NCBI GenBank assembly: GCA_044867805.1
Contig: JBIOVQ010000173.1
Coordinates: 1-19,273, forward strand
Length of the DNA stretch: 19,273 nt
Reading direction: 5' to 3'
Source: SG8-41 sp044867805
Lineage (GTDB): Bacteria; Pseudomonadota; Gammaproteobacteria; Burkholderiales; SG8-41
Of this stretch, positions 6,259-14,181 are shown in pieces. Under the pieces are notes generated by a model. The model had not been told where the DNA came from. It ran no database searches and worked only from the letters and a program-made list of their open reading frames with translations. The translations under genes were made by a program, and so were the position numbers. Each line of letters starts with the position of its first letter. Position 1 is the stretch's first letter.

Positions 6259-7274
6259 CAGCGCCGCCCCCGTCGCTGATATTTTGTCACGGCGTGCTCG
6301 TGCTCTCCCAGCGTCCGCGAGAAATGCGAGGAGCCGTCGCCCCGGGAAACGAAATAGAGGACGTCGCTTTCCGGTGACTTGAGCGAGGCTTCGAGCGACG
6401 CCAGGCCCGGCATGGCGATGGGCGTGGGCGGGAGTCCGGCGCGCGTATAGGTGTTGTGCGGCGTATCGGCAACGAGGTCCCGCTTGCGCAGGTTCCCGCC
6501 GAATCCTTCGCCCAGCCCATAGATCACCGTCGGGTCCGCCTGGAGCAGCATGCCCTTGCGCAACCGGTTGAGGAACACGGCGGCAACCAGCGCGCGCTCC
6601 TTCTCGTTGCCGGTTTCCTTCTCGATGATGGAGGCCAGTATCAGCGCCTGGTAAGGCTCGGCGAGCGGCAGGTCGGGAGCCCGCTTCGCCCAGCGCGCCT
6701 GCAGGTAGCTCTGCATCAGGCGATGCGCCCGGCGCAGGACCCGCAGATCGCTGCTGCCCCTCGCGAAGTAGTAGGTGTCGGGGAAAAACAGCCCCTCGGG
6801 CGAAGCCTGCTCGATTTTCAATCGCTGCAGGATTTCATCATTGCTGAGCCCGCGGGTGGCGTGAGCGATGTCGGGATGATTGTCCAGCGCGATGCGCATC
6901 TCGCGGAAAGTCCAGCCCTCGACGAACGTGATGGCGACCTGGGTCACTTCCCCCGCCGTGATCTTCCGCAGCAGTCGGAAAGGCGTCACCGGCTCGTTGA
7001 TCTCGTAATTACCGGCCTTGATGTTCCCCGCCTCGCCCAGCAGCCGGGCCATGGCGACGAACGGGCGGGCATGACGGAGCACCCCTGCCCGCTTCATCTG
7101 CTTTGCCGCGCTGCGCAGGCTGCTGCCGGGGCGAAGATCGAACTGGAGCGGCAAGGGCGCGGTCGCAAGCTCGGTGGTGGTGTACCACGCGAATGCGCCG
7201 CAAAACAGGATGACGCCCGCCAGCGCGATTCCGAACGCGGCGCGCAGCAGGAGCTCAGTCCAGTTCTTTCTCAT
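6258..7274 (-). CDS. mltG: Endolytic peptidoglycan transglycosylase
   Basis: 338 residues, a normal length for MltG/YceG, which cleaves nascent glycan strands and sets their length. It has an N-terminal inner-membrane anchor (about 10-31, LLLRAAFGIALAGVILFCGA), a LysM-like region (about 40-115), and a catalytic core with the putative acid Glu218 in ASIIEKETG followed by DPTVIYGLG. It is in the periplasm, anchored by the N-terminal helix. The start is 33 bases downstream of fabF. pabC, which lies between fabF and mltG in E. coli, is absent here. Confidence 0.95.
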   Translation of the reverse strand: MRKNWTELLLRAAFGIALAGVILFCGAFAWYTTTELATAPLPLQFDLRPGSSLRSAAKQMKRAGVLRHARPFVAMARLLGEAGNIKAGNYEINEPVTPFRLLRKITAGEVTQVAITFVEGWTFREMRIALDNHPDIAHATRGLSNDEILQRLKIEQASPEGLFFPDTYYFARGSSDLRVLRRAHRLMQSYLQARWAKRAPDLPLAEPYQALILASIIEKETGNEKERALVAAVFLNRLRKGMLLQADPTVIYGLGEGFGGNLRKRDLVADTPHNTYTRAGLPPTPIAMPGLASLEASLKSPESDVLYFVSRGDGSSHFSRTLGEHEHAVTKYQRRGRR

Positions 7275-7307
7275 GGCGCGGGCCCGGCGACCGGGCGTCG
7301 AGGGCGC

Positions 7308-8546
7308 TCAGACCCGGCGGAACACGAGGCTGCCGTTGGTGCCGCCGAACCCAAACGAGTTAGAAAGGGCAACGTTGATCTTCATCTTCCGCGCCGTGTT
7401 TGGAACGTAGTCCAGGTCGCATTGCGGGTCCGGGCTGGCCAGATTGATCGTCGGCGGCACGACCTGGTCGCGGATCGCGAGGACCGAAAAAATGGCCTCG
7501 ATGCCGCCGGCCGCGCCCAGCAGGTGCCCGGTCATGGACTTGGTCGAACTCACGGCGAGCTTCCTGGCATGGTCGCCGAAGCAGAGCTTGACCGCCACCG
7601 TCTCCGCGACGTCGCCCAGCGGCGTCGACGTGCCGTGGGCGTTGATGTAGTCGATCTGGTCGCGATTCACGCCGGCGTTCTTCATCGCGTTTGCCATGCA
7701 GCGCACGGCCCCTTCGCCGTCCTCGCAGGGCGCAGTGATGTGGTGCGCGTCCGCGCTCATTCCGTAGCCCGCGAGCTCGCCGTAGATGCGCGCTCCACGC
7801 TTCCTGGCGTGCTCGTACTCCTCGAGCACGATAACGCCAGCGCCTTCGCCCAGCACGAACCCGTCCCGGTCCTTGTCCCAGGGGCGGCTGGCCCCCGCCG
7901 GGTCGTCATTGCGCGAGGACAGCGCCCGCGCCGCGCAGAAGCCGCCGAGCCCCAGCGGCGACACGCAGGACTCGGACCCCCCCGCGATCATCACGTCGGC
8001 GTCGCCGTACTCGATCAACCGGCCGGCGTCACCGATGCAGTGGTTTGCGGTGGTGCACGCCGTCGCCAGCGCGAGGTTGGGCCCCTTGAGGCCGTACATG
8101 ATGGAAAGCTGCCCCGCGATCAAATTGATGATCGAGCCGGGAATGAAGAAGGGGGAGATCTTGCGCGGACCGCCGGCCAGCACCGCCTTGTGCGTCTCCT
8201 CGATCAGGGGCAGCCCGCCGATGCCCGAACCGATGCATACGCCGATCTGTTCGCGCTGCTCGCGGTCGAAATCGAGTCCCGAGTCCTTGATCGACTCGAT
8301 GGCCGCCGCGAGGCCGTAATGAATGAACGTATCGAAGCGGCGGACTTCCTTGGGCGAAACGTACTTCGCCGGGTCGAAGCCCCTCACCTCGCCGGCGATC
8401 TGCGAGGGGAGCGACGAGGGATCAAAGCGGGTGATGCGAGTGATGCCCGACTTGCCGGCGAGGATGGAACTCCAGGCCTCGGGTACCCCTATCCCGACGG
8501 GGGAAACGATGCCGAGACCGGTGACAACGACTCTGCGTCTGGACAA
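7308..8546 (-). CDS. fabF: 3-oxoacyl-ACP synthase II
   Basis: 412 residues. KAS II elongates acyl-ACP with malonyl-ACP in type II fatty-acid synthesis. The Cys-His-His triad is present: C164 (TACTTANHC), H304 (NAHGTSTP) and H341 (TGHLLGAAGG). The start codon is TTG (8544-8546): no ATG or GTG precedes the conserved RRVVVTGLG, and a GGAG lies 4-5 bases upstream. It follows acpP by 21 bases, the usual acpP-fabF arrangement. The initiation codon may lower its yield relative to acpP (inference). Confidence 0.97.
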   Translation of the reverse strand: MSRRRVVVTGLGIVSPVGIGVPEAWSSILAGKSGITRITRFDPSSLPSQIAGEVRGFDPAKYVSPKEVRRFDTFIHYGLAAAIESIKDSGLDFDREQREQIGVCIGSGIGGLPLIEETHKAVLAGGPRKISPFFIPGSIINLIAGQLSIMYGLKGPNLALATACTTANHCIGDAGRLIEYGDADVMIAGGSESCVSPLGLGGFCAARALSSRNDDPAGASRPWDKDRDGFVLGEGAGVIVLEEYEHARKRGARIYGELAGYGMSADAHHITAPCEDGEGAVRCMANAMKNAGVNRDQIDYINAHGTSTPLGDVAETVAVKLCFGDHARKLAVSSTKSMTGHLLGAAGGIEAIFSVLAIRDQVVPPTINLASPDPQCDLDYVPNTARKMKINVALSNSFGFGGTNGSLVFRRV

Positions 8547-8567
8547 ATTTGCTCCGCAGAGCGCCGC

Positions 8568-8807
8568 TCAGGCTTTTACATGAGACTTGATGTAGTCGAT
8601 GGCCTGCTGGACCGTGGCGATCTTCTCCGCCTCTTCGTCGGGTATCTCGGTCTCGAACTCCTCCTCGAGCGCCATCACCAGCTCCACGGTGTCGAGCGAG
8701 TCCGCGCCCAGGTCGTTGACGAACGAGGATTCGTTCTTGACGTCAGCCTCGTTGACGCCCAGCTGCTCCGCAACAATTTTCTTCACGCGCTGCTCGATGT
8801 TTTCCAT
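8568..8807 (-). CDS. acpP: Acyl carrier protein
   Basis: 79 residues, acidic, with the phosphopantetheine attachment Ser37 in GADSLDTVE. It carries growing acyl chains for the Fab enzymes and PlsX. A strong AAGGGGA Shine-Dalgarno lies upstream of the ATG, consistent with the high expression of this protein. The 146-base gap to fabG is the largest inside the fab operon and contains a candidate promoter. Confidence 0.98.
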   Translation of the reverse strand: MENIEQRVKKIVAEQLGVNEADVKNESSFVNDLGADSLDTVELVMALEEEFETEIPDEEAEKIATVQQAIDYIKSHVKA

Positions 8808-8899
8808 TCAGATCCCCTTTCTTCGACAGGATTTTGCTGCCCGTGAGCCCAGCCCGGTTGCTTGCTCATGGGGTCGATGCCGGTTGATTGAGGGCGCCT

Positions 8900-8908
8900 A
8901 TTTTACCA
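8900..8908 (-). promoter_or_regulatory. Candidate extended -10 promoter for acpP
   Basis: On the - strand TGGTAAAAT reads as an extended -10 (TGN followed by TAAAAT, 5/6). No good -35 is at 16-18 bases, which is tolerated by extended -10 promoters. The predicted leader to acpP is about 85 bases. Extra promoters ahead of acpP are known in other proteobacteria, so the placement is plausible. Confidence 0.42.
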
Positions 8909-8953
8909 GATTCGTTCGCCAAGAAACTCCTGTAATTTCAACGCAATGTCATG

Positions 8954-9700
8954 CTATTCCATGTACATGCCGCCGTTCACGTGCAGCGTGCAGCCGGTCA
9001 GATACCCGGCCTCCGGCGAGGCCAGAAACACGGCCGCGGCCGCCACGTCCTCGGGCTGTCCCAGCCGCGCCAGGGGAATCTGCTGGATCAGGGCGGCACG
9101 CTGCTGCTCGTTGAGAGCGCGGGTCATGTCGGTATCGATGAAACCCGGGGCTATGCAATTGACGGTCACGTTGCGGCTGCCGACTTCGCGCGCGAGCGAC
9201 TTGGAGAATCCGATGATGCCTGCCTTGGCCGCGGCGTAGTTGGCCTGGCCCGCGTTGCCCGTCACGCCGACGACCGAGGTGATGTTGATGATGCGCCCGT
9301 AGCGCGCCTTGATCATGGACCGCACGACGAGCTTGGAGAGGCGATAGACCGATTTGAGATCGGTCTCCATGATCGCGTCCCAGTCCTCGTCCTTCATGCG
9401 CAGCAGCAGGTTGTCGCGCGTCACGCCGGCGTTGTTGACCAATATCGCGATTTCGCCGAGCTGTTTCTGAACGCCTTCCACTACCGCCTCGACCTGCCGC
9501 GGCTGATTGACGTCGAGCGCGAATCCAGCGCCCCGGATCTGCGCCGCCGCCAGGTTGCGGCTGATGTTGTCGGCCCCGGCCGCGGTTGTCGAGGTGCCTG
9601 CCACCACGGCGCCGCTCCGGCCCAGGCCCAGGGCGATGGCCTGCCCGATGCCGCGCGATGCGCCGGTGACGAGCGCGACCTTGCCGTCGAGCTTGATCAT
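8954..9700 (-). CDS. fabG: 3-oxoacyl-ACP reductase
   Basis: 248-residue short-chain dehydrogenase that reduces 3-ketoacyl-ACP with NADPH. The cofactor motif GASRGIG (13-19), NNAG (89-92), and catalytic S142, Y155 and K159 (YAAAK) are present, with the FabG C-terminal signature TLHVNGGMYM. The position of the catalytic-tetrad Asn (N110 of E. coli FabG, in ETNLSSVFRL) is Asp114 here, read from a GAT codon in METDLKSVYRL. The ATG overlaps the fabD stop by four bases (ATGA). Confidence 0.97.
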   Translation of the reverse strand: MIKLDGKVALVTGASRGIGQAIALGLGRSGAVVAGTSTTAAGADNISRNLAAAQIRGAGFALDVNQPRQVEAVVEGVQKQLGEIAILVNNAGVTRDNLLLRMKDEDWDAIMETDLKSVYRLSKLVVRSMIKARYGRIINITSVVGVTGNAGQANYAAAKAGIIGFSKSLAREVGSRNVTVNCIAPGFIDTDMTRALNEQQRAALIQQIPLARLGQPEDVAAAAVFLASPEAGYLTGCTLHVNGGMYME

Positions 9701-10629
9701 TTGACCGCCCCCATCACTTGGCCAAGCATCTGCGCGTCGGCGATCGCGTGTCCCTGCAGCCTGTCATCGATACGCTTCGTGAGTCCCGCGAGCACCCTGC
9801 CCGGCCCGCATTCCGCGATGTGCGCGACGCCCTGCGCCGCAATCCGTTGCACCACCTCAACCCAGCGCACCGGATTGCAGGCCTGGCGCGCCAGCGCCGC
9901 CTTGATCCGCGGCGGCTCGCTTTCCATCGCCACATCGACGTTGTTCACCACCGGCATGCGCGGCGCATTCATCGCGATACCCTCGAGCAGGCTGGCGAGC
10001 CGGTCCGCAGCCGGCTTGAGGAGGGACGAATGGAAGGGCGCGCTCACCGGCAGCATCACTGCCCGCTTTGCGCCCATGGCCTTCGCCGCCGCAATGCCGC
10101 GCTCGACGGCGGCCTTGTGCCCCGCGATGACGACCTGGCTCGGCGCGTTGAAGTTGACCGCCTCCACGACCTGTCCCTGCGCCGCCTCGCGGCACGCGCC
10201 GCGCACCGCATCGTCTTCGAGCCCCAGTATGGCGGCCATGGCCCCTTCGCCTGCGGGCACTGCCTCCTGCATCGCCTGCGCGCGAAAGCGCACCAGGGGC
10301 AGCGCGTCGCGGAACGAGAGTGCCCCCGCGGCGACCAGGGCAGTGTATTCCCCCAGGCTGTGGCCGGCCACGACGGCGGGCTCGGGTCCGCCGGCATCGC
10401 GCCAGGCGCGGTAAACGGCATAGCCCGCCGTCAGCATGACGGGCTGGGTGTTGACCGTGGAGTTGAGTTGCTCGGCCGGGCCCTCTGCCACCAGTTTCCA
10501 CAGGTCCTGCTTGAGGGCTTCGGCGGCTTCGGCAAACACGTCGCCTACCGCCCGCAGCTCCGCGAACGGCTGCATCATGCCTACCGACTGCGAGCCCTGC
10601 CCGGGAAAAACAAAAGCGAGCTTCGTCAT
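9697..10629 (-). CDS. fabD: Malonyl-CoA:ACP transacylase
   Basis: 310 residues, normal for FabD. It moves malonyl from CoA to ACP to supply the condensing enzymes. The oxyanion motif PGQGSQ (9-14), nucleophile S91 in GHSLGEY, malonate-binding R116 and catalytic H200 (SAPFHS) are all visible. It starts 30 bases after fabH and overlaps fabG by four bases, so translation is probably coupled. Confidence 0.97.
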   Translation of the reverse strand: MTKLAFVFPGQGSQSVGMMQPFAELRAVGDVFAEAAEALKQDLWKLVAEGPAEQLNSTVNTQPVMLTAGYAVYRAWRDAGGPEPAVVAGHSLGEYTALVAAGALSFRDALPLVRFRAQAMQEAVPAGEGAMAAILGLEDDAVRGACREAAQGQVVEAVNFNAPSQVVIAGHKAAVERGIAAAKAMGAKRAVMLPVSAPFHSSLLKPAADRLASLLEGIAMNAPRMPVVNNVDVAMESEPPRIKAALARQACNPVRWVEVVQRIAAQGVAHIAECGPGRVLAGLTKRIDDRLQGHAIADAQMLGQVMGAVK

Positions 10630-10659
10630 GAGGTCTGTCCGTGGGCTGGCGGGTCGCCG

Positions 10660-11625
10660 TCACCAGCGGATCAGCACGGAGCCCCACGTGAAGCCGCCGC
10701 CCACGGCCTCCAGCAGCACATGCTGTCCGGCGCGGATGCGCCCGTCGCGCACGGCCTCGTCGAGCGCCAGGGGGATGGAGGCTGCCGACGTATTGGCGTG
10801 GCGATCCACCGTGACCACGACTTTCTCCATGCTCAGCCCGAGCTTTTTGGCCGAGGCCTGGATGATGCGGATATTGGCCTGGTGCGGCACGAGCCAGTCG
10901 ATGTCCGCCTTGTGCAGGCCATTCGCCGCCAGCGTTTCCTCCACGATCTCGTCGAGCGCTTTGACGGCGAACTTGAACACGCCGGCGCCGTCCATCTGCA
11001 GCAGCGGCCGGCCGCTGATCTTCCCGCCGCACACTTGGCCCGGCACTGACAGCGCGCCCGCATAGGAACCGTCGGCATGGAGGTGGCTCGAAAGTACCCC
11101 CGGCGCGCGGTCCCGCCTGATAACGACCGCGCCGGCGCCGTCGCCGAACAGCACGCACGTGGCGCGATCTTCCCAATCCAGTATGCGCGAGTAGATCTCG
11201 GCGCCCACCACCAAGGCGTGCCGGTAATTCCCCGAGCGCATGAACTGGTCGGCCGTCGAGAGTCCATAGATAAAGCCGCTGCACACCGCCTGCACGTCGA
11301 ACGCGGCGCAATTCCGCTTGCCGAGCTTGGACTGGAGGATGCAGGCCGTGCTGGGGAACACCATGTCCGATGTGGTGGTCGCAACCACGATCAAGTCGAG
11401 GTCGTCCGCCGTGATGGCGGCCGCCTCGATCGCCCTGCGGCTCGCTTCCAGGGCGAGGTCGCTGGTTTTTTCGTGGTCCGCCGCGATGTGGCGCTGGCGG
11501 ATGCCGGTGCGCGTGTAGATCCACTCGTCCGTGGTGTCGATTCTGGCTTCCAGATCGCGATTGGTCAGCACCTTCGCCGGGAGATAGCCGCCCGTGCCGA
11601 TGATCCTGGAGTAGACGTCGTTCAT
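10660..11625 (-). CDS. fabH: 3-oxoacyl-ACP synthase III
   Basis: 321 residues. KAS III starts chains by condensing acetyl-CoA with malonyl-ACP. The Cys-His-Asn triad is C115 (VQAVCSGF), H248 (VPHQANIRI) and N278 (RHANTSAAS), with the C-terminal GGGFTWGSVLIRW typical of FabH. The ATG overlaps the plsX stop by four bases (ATGA), as is common for plsX-fabH. Confidence 0.97.
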   Translation of the reverse strand: MNDVYSRIIGTGGYLPAKVLTNRDLEARIDTTDEWIYTRTGIRQRHIAADHEKTSDLALEASRRAIEAAAITADDLDLIVVATTTSDMVFPSTACILQSKLGKRNCAAFDVQAVCSGFIYGLSTADQFMRSGNYRHALVVGAEIYSRILDWEDRATCVLFGDGAGAVVIRRDRAPGVLSSHLHADGSYAGALSVPGQVCGGKISGRPLLQMDGAGVFKFAVKALDEIVEETLAANGLHKADIDWLVPHQANIRIIQASAKKLGLSMEKVVVTVDRHANTSAASIPLALDEAVRDGRIRAGQHVLLEAVGGGFTWGSVLIRW

Positions 11626-12638
11626 GCGGCGCTCTTGTGTATCGCCGCCATCCGCTCGGTGATGTGCGCCAGCACGCCGGTGCGCGCCTCCTCGATGGCC
11701 CTCCGTATGGCGAACTCGAAGGCAAACACATCGGCCGAGCCGTGACTCTTGATCACGATACCGCGCAGTCCGAGGAGACTCGCGCCGTTATGGCGCCGGT
11801 GGTCGACGCGCGCCTTGAAGGCGTTGATCACGGGCAAGGCCACCAGCCCGGCCAGCTTCGCGTACGGGTTGCGGGCGAACTCCTCGCGCAGGTAGGTCGC
11901 CAGCATCTGGGCAAGGCCTTCGGAAGTCTTCAGCGCCACGTTCCCCACGAAGCCGTCGCAGACCACGATGTCGGTCGTGCCCTTGTAGATGTCGTCGCCC
12001 TCGACGTAGCCGTGGAAGTTGAGGCCGCTCGCGCGCATCAGCTCGGCGGCCTGCTTGACCAGCTCGTTACCCTTGATGTCCTCGGCGCCGATGTTGAGCA
12101 GTCCCACCGTGGGGCGAGCCTTGCCTTCCACGGAACTCACGAGCTCCGAGCACATGATGCCGAACTGCAGCAGGTGCTCCGGAGAGCAGTTCACGTTGGC
12201 GCCAAGGTCGAGGATGTAGGTGTGGCCCTTGAGCGTCGGCAGGATCGTCGCGATCGCGGGACGGTCTATGCCGGGAAGCATCTTCAGCACGAAGCGCGAG
12301 ATCGCCATCAGCGCGCCGGTGTTGCCCGCGCTCACGCAGGCGGCCGCCTCTTCCCGGTCGACGAGATCGATGGCGACGCGCATCGAGGAGTCCTTTTTCC
12401 CGCGCAGGGCGGCTGCGGGCGCCTCGTCCATCTCGACCGCCTCGCTCGCATGCCGGATGCTGATGCGCGGGCCGGGAACCGCACCGGCGCGCTGAAGCTC
12501 CCGCAAGATCGCGTCCTGCTGGCCGACCAGGAGGAAGGAAACGTCGGCCTCCTGCCCGAGCACGCCTACGGCGGCCGGCACGGTGACATGTGCGCCATGA
12601 TCGCCACCCATGCAGTCGATGGCAACCTTCACATCCAT
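11622..12638 (-). CDS. plsX: Phosphate acyltransferase
   Basis: 338 residues. PlsX makes acyl-phosphate from acyl-ACP for phospholipid synthesis. The start VAIDCMGGDHG and the blocks CVSAGNTGALMA, ILDLGANVNCSPEHLLQFG and NIGAEDIKGNELVKQA are family signatures. A GGAAGGAAG Shine-Dalgarno lies six bases before the ATG. The 84-base gap after rpmF holds a small hairpin (CGGCTG/CAGCCG, 12689-12705), which could modulate the drop in expression between the ribosomal protein gene and the enzyme genes. Confidence 0.96.
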   Translation of the reverse strand: MDVKVAIDCMGGDHGAHVTVPAAVGVLGQEADVSFLLVGQQDAILRELQRAGAVPGPRISIRHASEAVEMDEAPAAALRGKKDSSMRVAIDLVDREEAAACVSAGNTGALMAISRFVLKMLPGIDRPAIATILPTLKGHTYILDLGANVNCSPEHLLQFGIMCSELVSSVEGKARPTVGLLNIGAEDIKGNELVKQAAELMRASGLNFHGYVEGDDIYKGTTDIVVCDGFVGNVALKTSEGLAQMLATYLREEFARNPYAKLAGLVALPVINAFKARVDHRRHNGASLLGLRGIVIKSHGSADVFAFEFAIRRAIEEARTGVLAHITERMAAIHKSAA

Positions 12639-12722
12639 GCGCAGCTTCCTTCCCCCGCGCGCGTTGGTGGTGGCTCGCAGCGCACCGGCGGCTGTGCCGC
12701 AGCCGGCAGCTCGGGCAACCGA

Positions 12723-12902
12723 TTATTCGCCCTTGGCCTTGATGACCTTCTTGCCGCGGTAGTAGCCGTTCGGGCTGATGTGATGCCGCAGGTGCACTTC
12801 GCCGGTCGTCGGCTCGAGCGCCAGCGGCGGATTGGAAAGCGCGTCGTGCGACCGGTGCATGCCGCGCTTCGACGCCGTTTTTCTGTTCTGCTGTACTGCC
12901 AT
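12723..12902 (-). CDS. rpmF: Ribosomal protein bL32
   Basis: 59 residues starting MAVQQNRKTASKRGMHRSHD. The ATG at 12900-12902 is chosen because bL32 begins MAV and an AAGGAG Shine-Dalgarno lies about eight bases upstream; the open frame continues upstream but that part overlaps yceD. The zinc-ribbon cysteines are absent (HLRHHISPNGYYRGKKV), the Cys-free form common in proteobacteria. The yceD-rpmF-plsX order is widely conserved. Confidence 0.97.
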   Translation of the reverse strand: MAVQQNRKTASKRGMHRSHDALSNPPLALEPTTGEVHLRHHISPNGYYRGKKVIKAKGE

Positions 12903-12921
12903 GTCTATCGCTCCTTGCTCT

Positions 12922-13422
12922 TCAATGACTGTTTTGCCTGAGTGCCGCGAGTTTCGCGAACGCGGCATCCGCCGGATTGCCGCCCGTCGCCAGACCGCCG
13001 TGCCGGCAAGTGCCTTCTTCGTGCCGCGGCGCGTAGGGCAGGCCCAGGATGATCTCGTCCTCGACCAGCAGCGCGACGTCGAGCTCGCCGCTGGCTTCGA
13101 TCCATTCGGCGTCTTCGTCCTCGAGGTCGCCTGCAGCGACTTCCCCGGCGCTCACCAGCAGCAGCGTGTTCGAGAACCGCAGCGGGTATTCCAGCAGCCC
13201 GAGGCAGCGCTGGCACTGCAGATGCAGGAGCCCGCTGATCTCGAGCGCGAGTGCCGGTCTGCCGCGGGCGTCACGCGCGCCCCTGACAACGAAATCGATG
13301 CGGCCTTCGTCGTCGGCGAGGCTTTCCTTCAAGCGCCTCAGCTCGGGGACAGCCAGACTGCCCTGCACCATCTGTCCGGTCCGGGCGAACTCCAGACTAT
13401 CGATGACAGCCTGTGCAGACAT
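12922..13422 (-). CDS. yceD: YceD/DUF177 protein, 23S rRNA accumulation factor
   Basis: 166 residues. YceD is linked to accumulation of 23S rRNA and large-subunit assembly, and nearly always precedes rpmF. The CxxC pair C70/C73 (HLQCQRCLG) and the signature LLVEDEIILGLPYAP (119-133) identify the family. The ATG at 13420-13422 has no Shine-Dalgarno; it sits nine bases after a strong -10 element, suggesting leaderless translation. First gene of the yceD-to-tatD operon. Confidence 0.93.
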   Translation of the reverse strand: MSAQAVIDSLEFARTGQMVQGSLAVPELRRLKESLADDEGRIDFVVRGARDARGRPALALEISGLLHLQCQRCLGLLEYPLRFSNTLLLVSAGEVAAGDLEDEDAEWIEASGELDVALLVEDEIILGLPYAPRHEEGTCRHGGLATGGNPADAAFAKLAALRQNSH

Positions 13423-13430
13423 GGCCGCGC

Positions 13431-13459
13431 ATGATATTATTTTTGCGCTCTCCTGTCAA
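13431..13459 (-). promoter_or_regulatory. Main promoter of the yceD-rpmF-plsX-fab operon
   Basis: On the - strand a perfect -35 TTGACA (13454-13459) and a 5/6 -10 TATCAT (13431-13436) are 17 bases apart. Transcription would start near 13424, two or three bases before the yceD ATG. Confidence 0.75.
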
Positions 13460-13500
13460 AGAAATTTTCAGGAAAAACCCAAATTCGGCATAGACTTACA

Positions 13501-13579
13501 GACCGTTTCAGAACGGCGAAACGGTCCCTGATCAAGGGGAGCGCGAGGGGAAGTATCCCCGCGTTCGTTCCTACCTCCT
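13501..13579. repeat. Double-hairpin repeat, left copy
   Basis: A perfect 9-bp hairpin (GACCGTTTC / GAAACGGTC, 13501-13526) is followed by a second imperfect hairpin (CGAGGGGA-AGTA-TCCCCGCG, 13544-13563) and GTTCCTACCTC (13567-13577). The same order of parts recurs at 14907-14975, so this is probably a dispersed REP/BIME-like element. It lies between the yceD promoter and the maf start. Confidence 0.7.
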
Positions 13580-13596
13580 AGCAAGGTTACCCACTG

Positions 13597-14181
13597 TTGA
13601 ACCACCCCCGCATCGTGCTGGCTTCCGGCTCGCCGTATCGGCGCGAATTGCTGGCCCGCCTGCGGCTGGAGTTCGATGTCAAGCCGCCGGGCATAGACGA
13701 AACCGCGCCGCCGAACGAGGCCGCCGGCGCGACGGCGCTGCGCCTGGCCCAGGCCAAGGCGCGCGTTGTGGGCGCGGAATTCGCGCGGGCGCTCGTCATC
13801 GGCTGTGACCAGGTGGCGGCGCTGGACGGGACGAGCCTGGGCAAGCCCGGCAGTCACGCCAACGCCGTGGCCCAGCTCAAGGCCATGCGCGGCAAGACCG
13901 TGGTGTTCCATACCGCGGTTGCCCTGCTCAACTCGGAAACCGGCGCGATGCAGGCCGCGGACGTGCCCACCACGGTGCTTTTCCGCAACTACAGCGACAA
14001 TGAAATCAAGCGCTATCTCGAGGTCGAGCGGCCGTACGATTGCGCCGGCAGCGCGAAGATCGAGGGGCTGGGCATCATCCTCGTCGAGCGCGTCAGCAGC
14101 GACGACCCCAGCGCCTTGATCGGGCTGCCCTTGATGCGGCTGGCGGCGATGCTCCGGGCCGAAGGCGTGGCCGTTGTCTGA
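13597..14181 (+). CDS. maf: Maf-family nucleotide pyrophosphatase (YceF type)
   Basis: 194 residues. YceF-type Maf proteins hydrolyse N7-methyl-GTP and related nucleotides. Signatures: IVLASGSPYRRELLARL at the N-terminus, PGIDETAPPNE, VIGCDQVAALDG and DPSALIGLPLMRLAAMLRAEG. The start is TTG (13597-13599): an in-frame stop lies at 13579 and no ATG or GTG intervenes, while AAGG at 13583-13586 can serve as a weak Shine-Dalgarno. In E. coli yceF sits next to yceD and diverges from it, as here. The active-site SDQV is CDQV in this protein. Confidence 0.94.
   Translation: MNHPRIVLASGSPYRRELLARLRLEFDVKPPGIDETAPPNEAAGATALRLAQAKARVVGAEFARALVIGCDQVAALDGTSLGKPGSHANAVAQLKAMRGKTVVFHTAVALLNSETGAMQAADVPTTVLFRNYSDNEIKRYLEVERPYDCAGSAKIEGLGIILVERVSSDDPSALIGLPLMRLAAMLRAEGVAVV

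Noticed and set aside
6456..8846. A 796-codon open frame on the + strand opposite mltG, fabF and acpP
   Set aside because: It is antisense to three clearly identified genes, shows no domain-like sequence, and is explained by high GC content with strong third-position bias.
8783..8869. A 28-codon - strand ORF upstream of and overlapping acpP
   Set aside because: There is no Shine-Dalgarno and no recognisable peptide; it probably arises by chance in the acpP leader.
9857..11731. A 624-codon - strand frame overlapping fabD and fabH
   Set aside because: It is a frame-shifted shadow of fabD and fabH, with Arg/Gly/Ala-rich low-complexity translation and no motifs.
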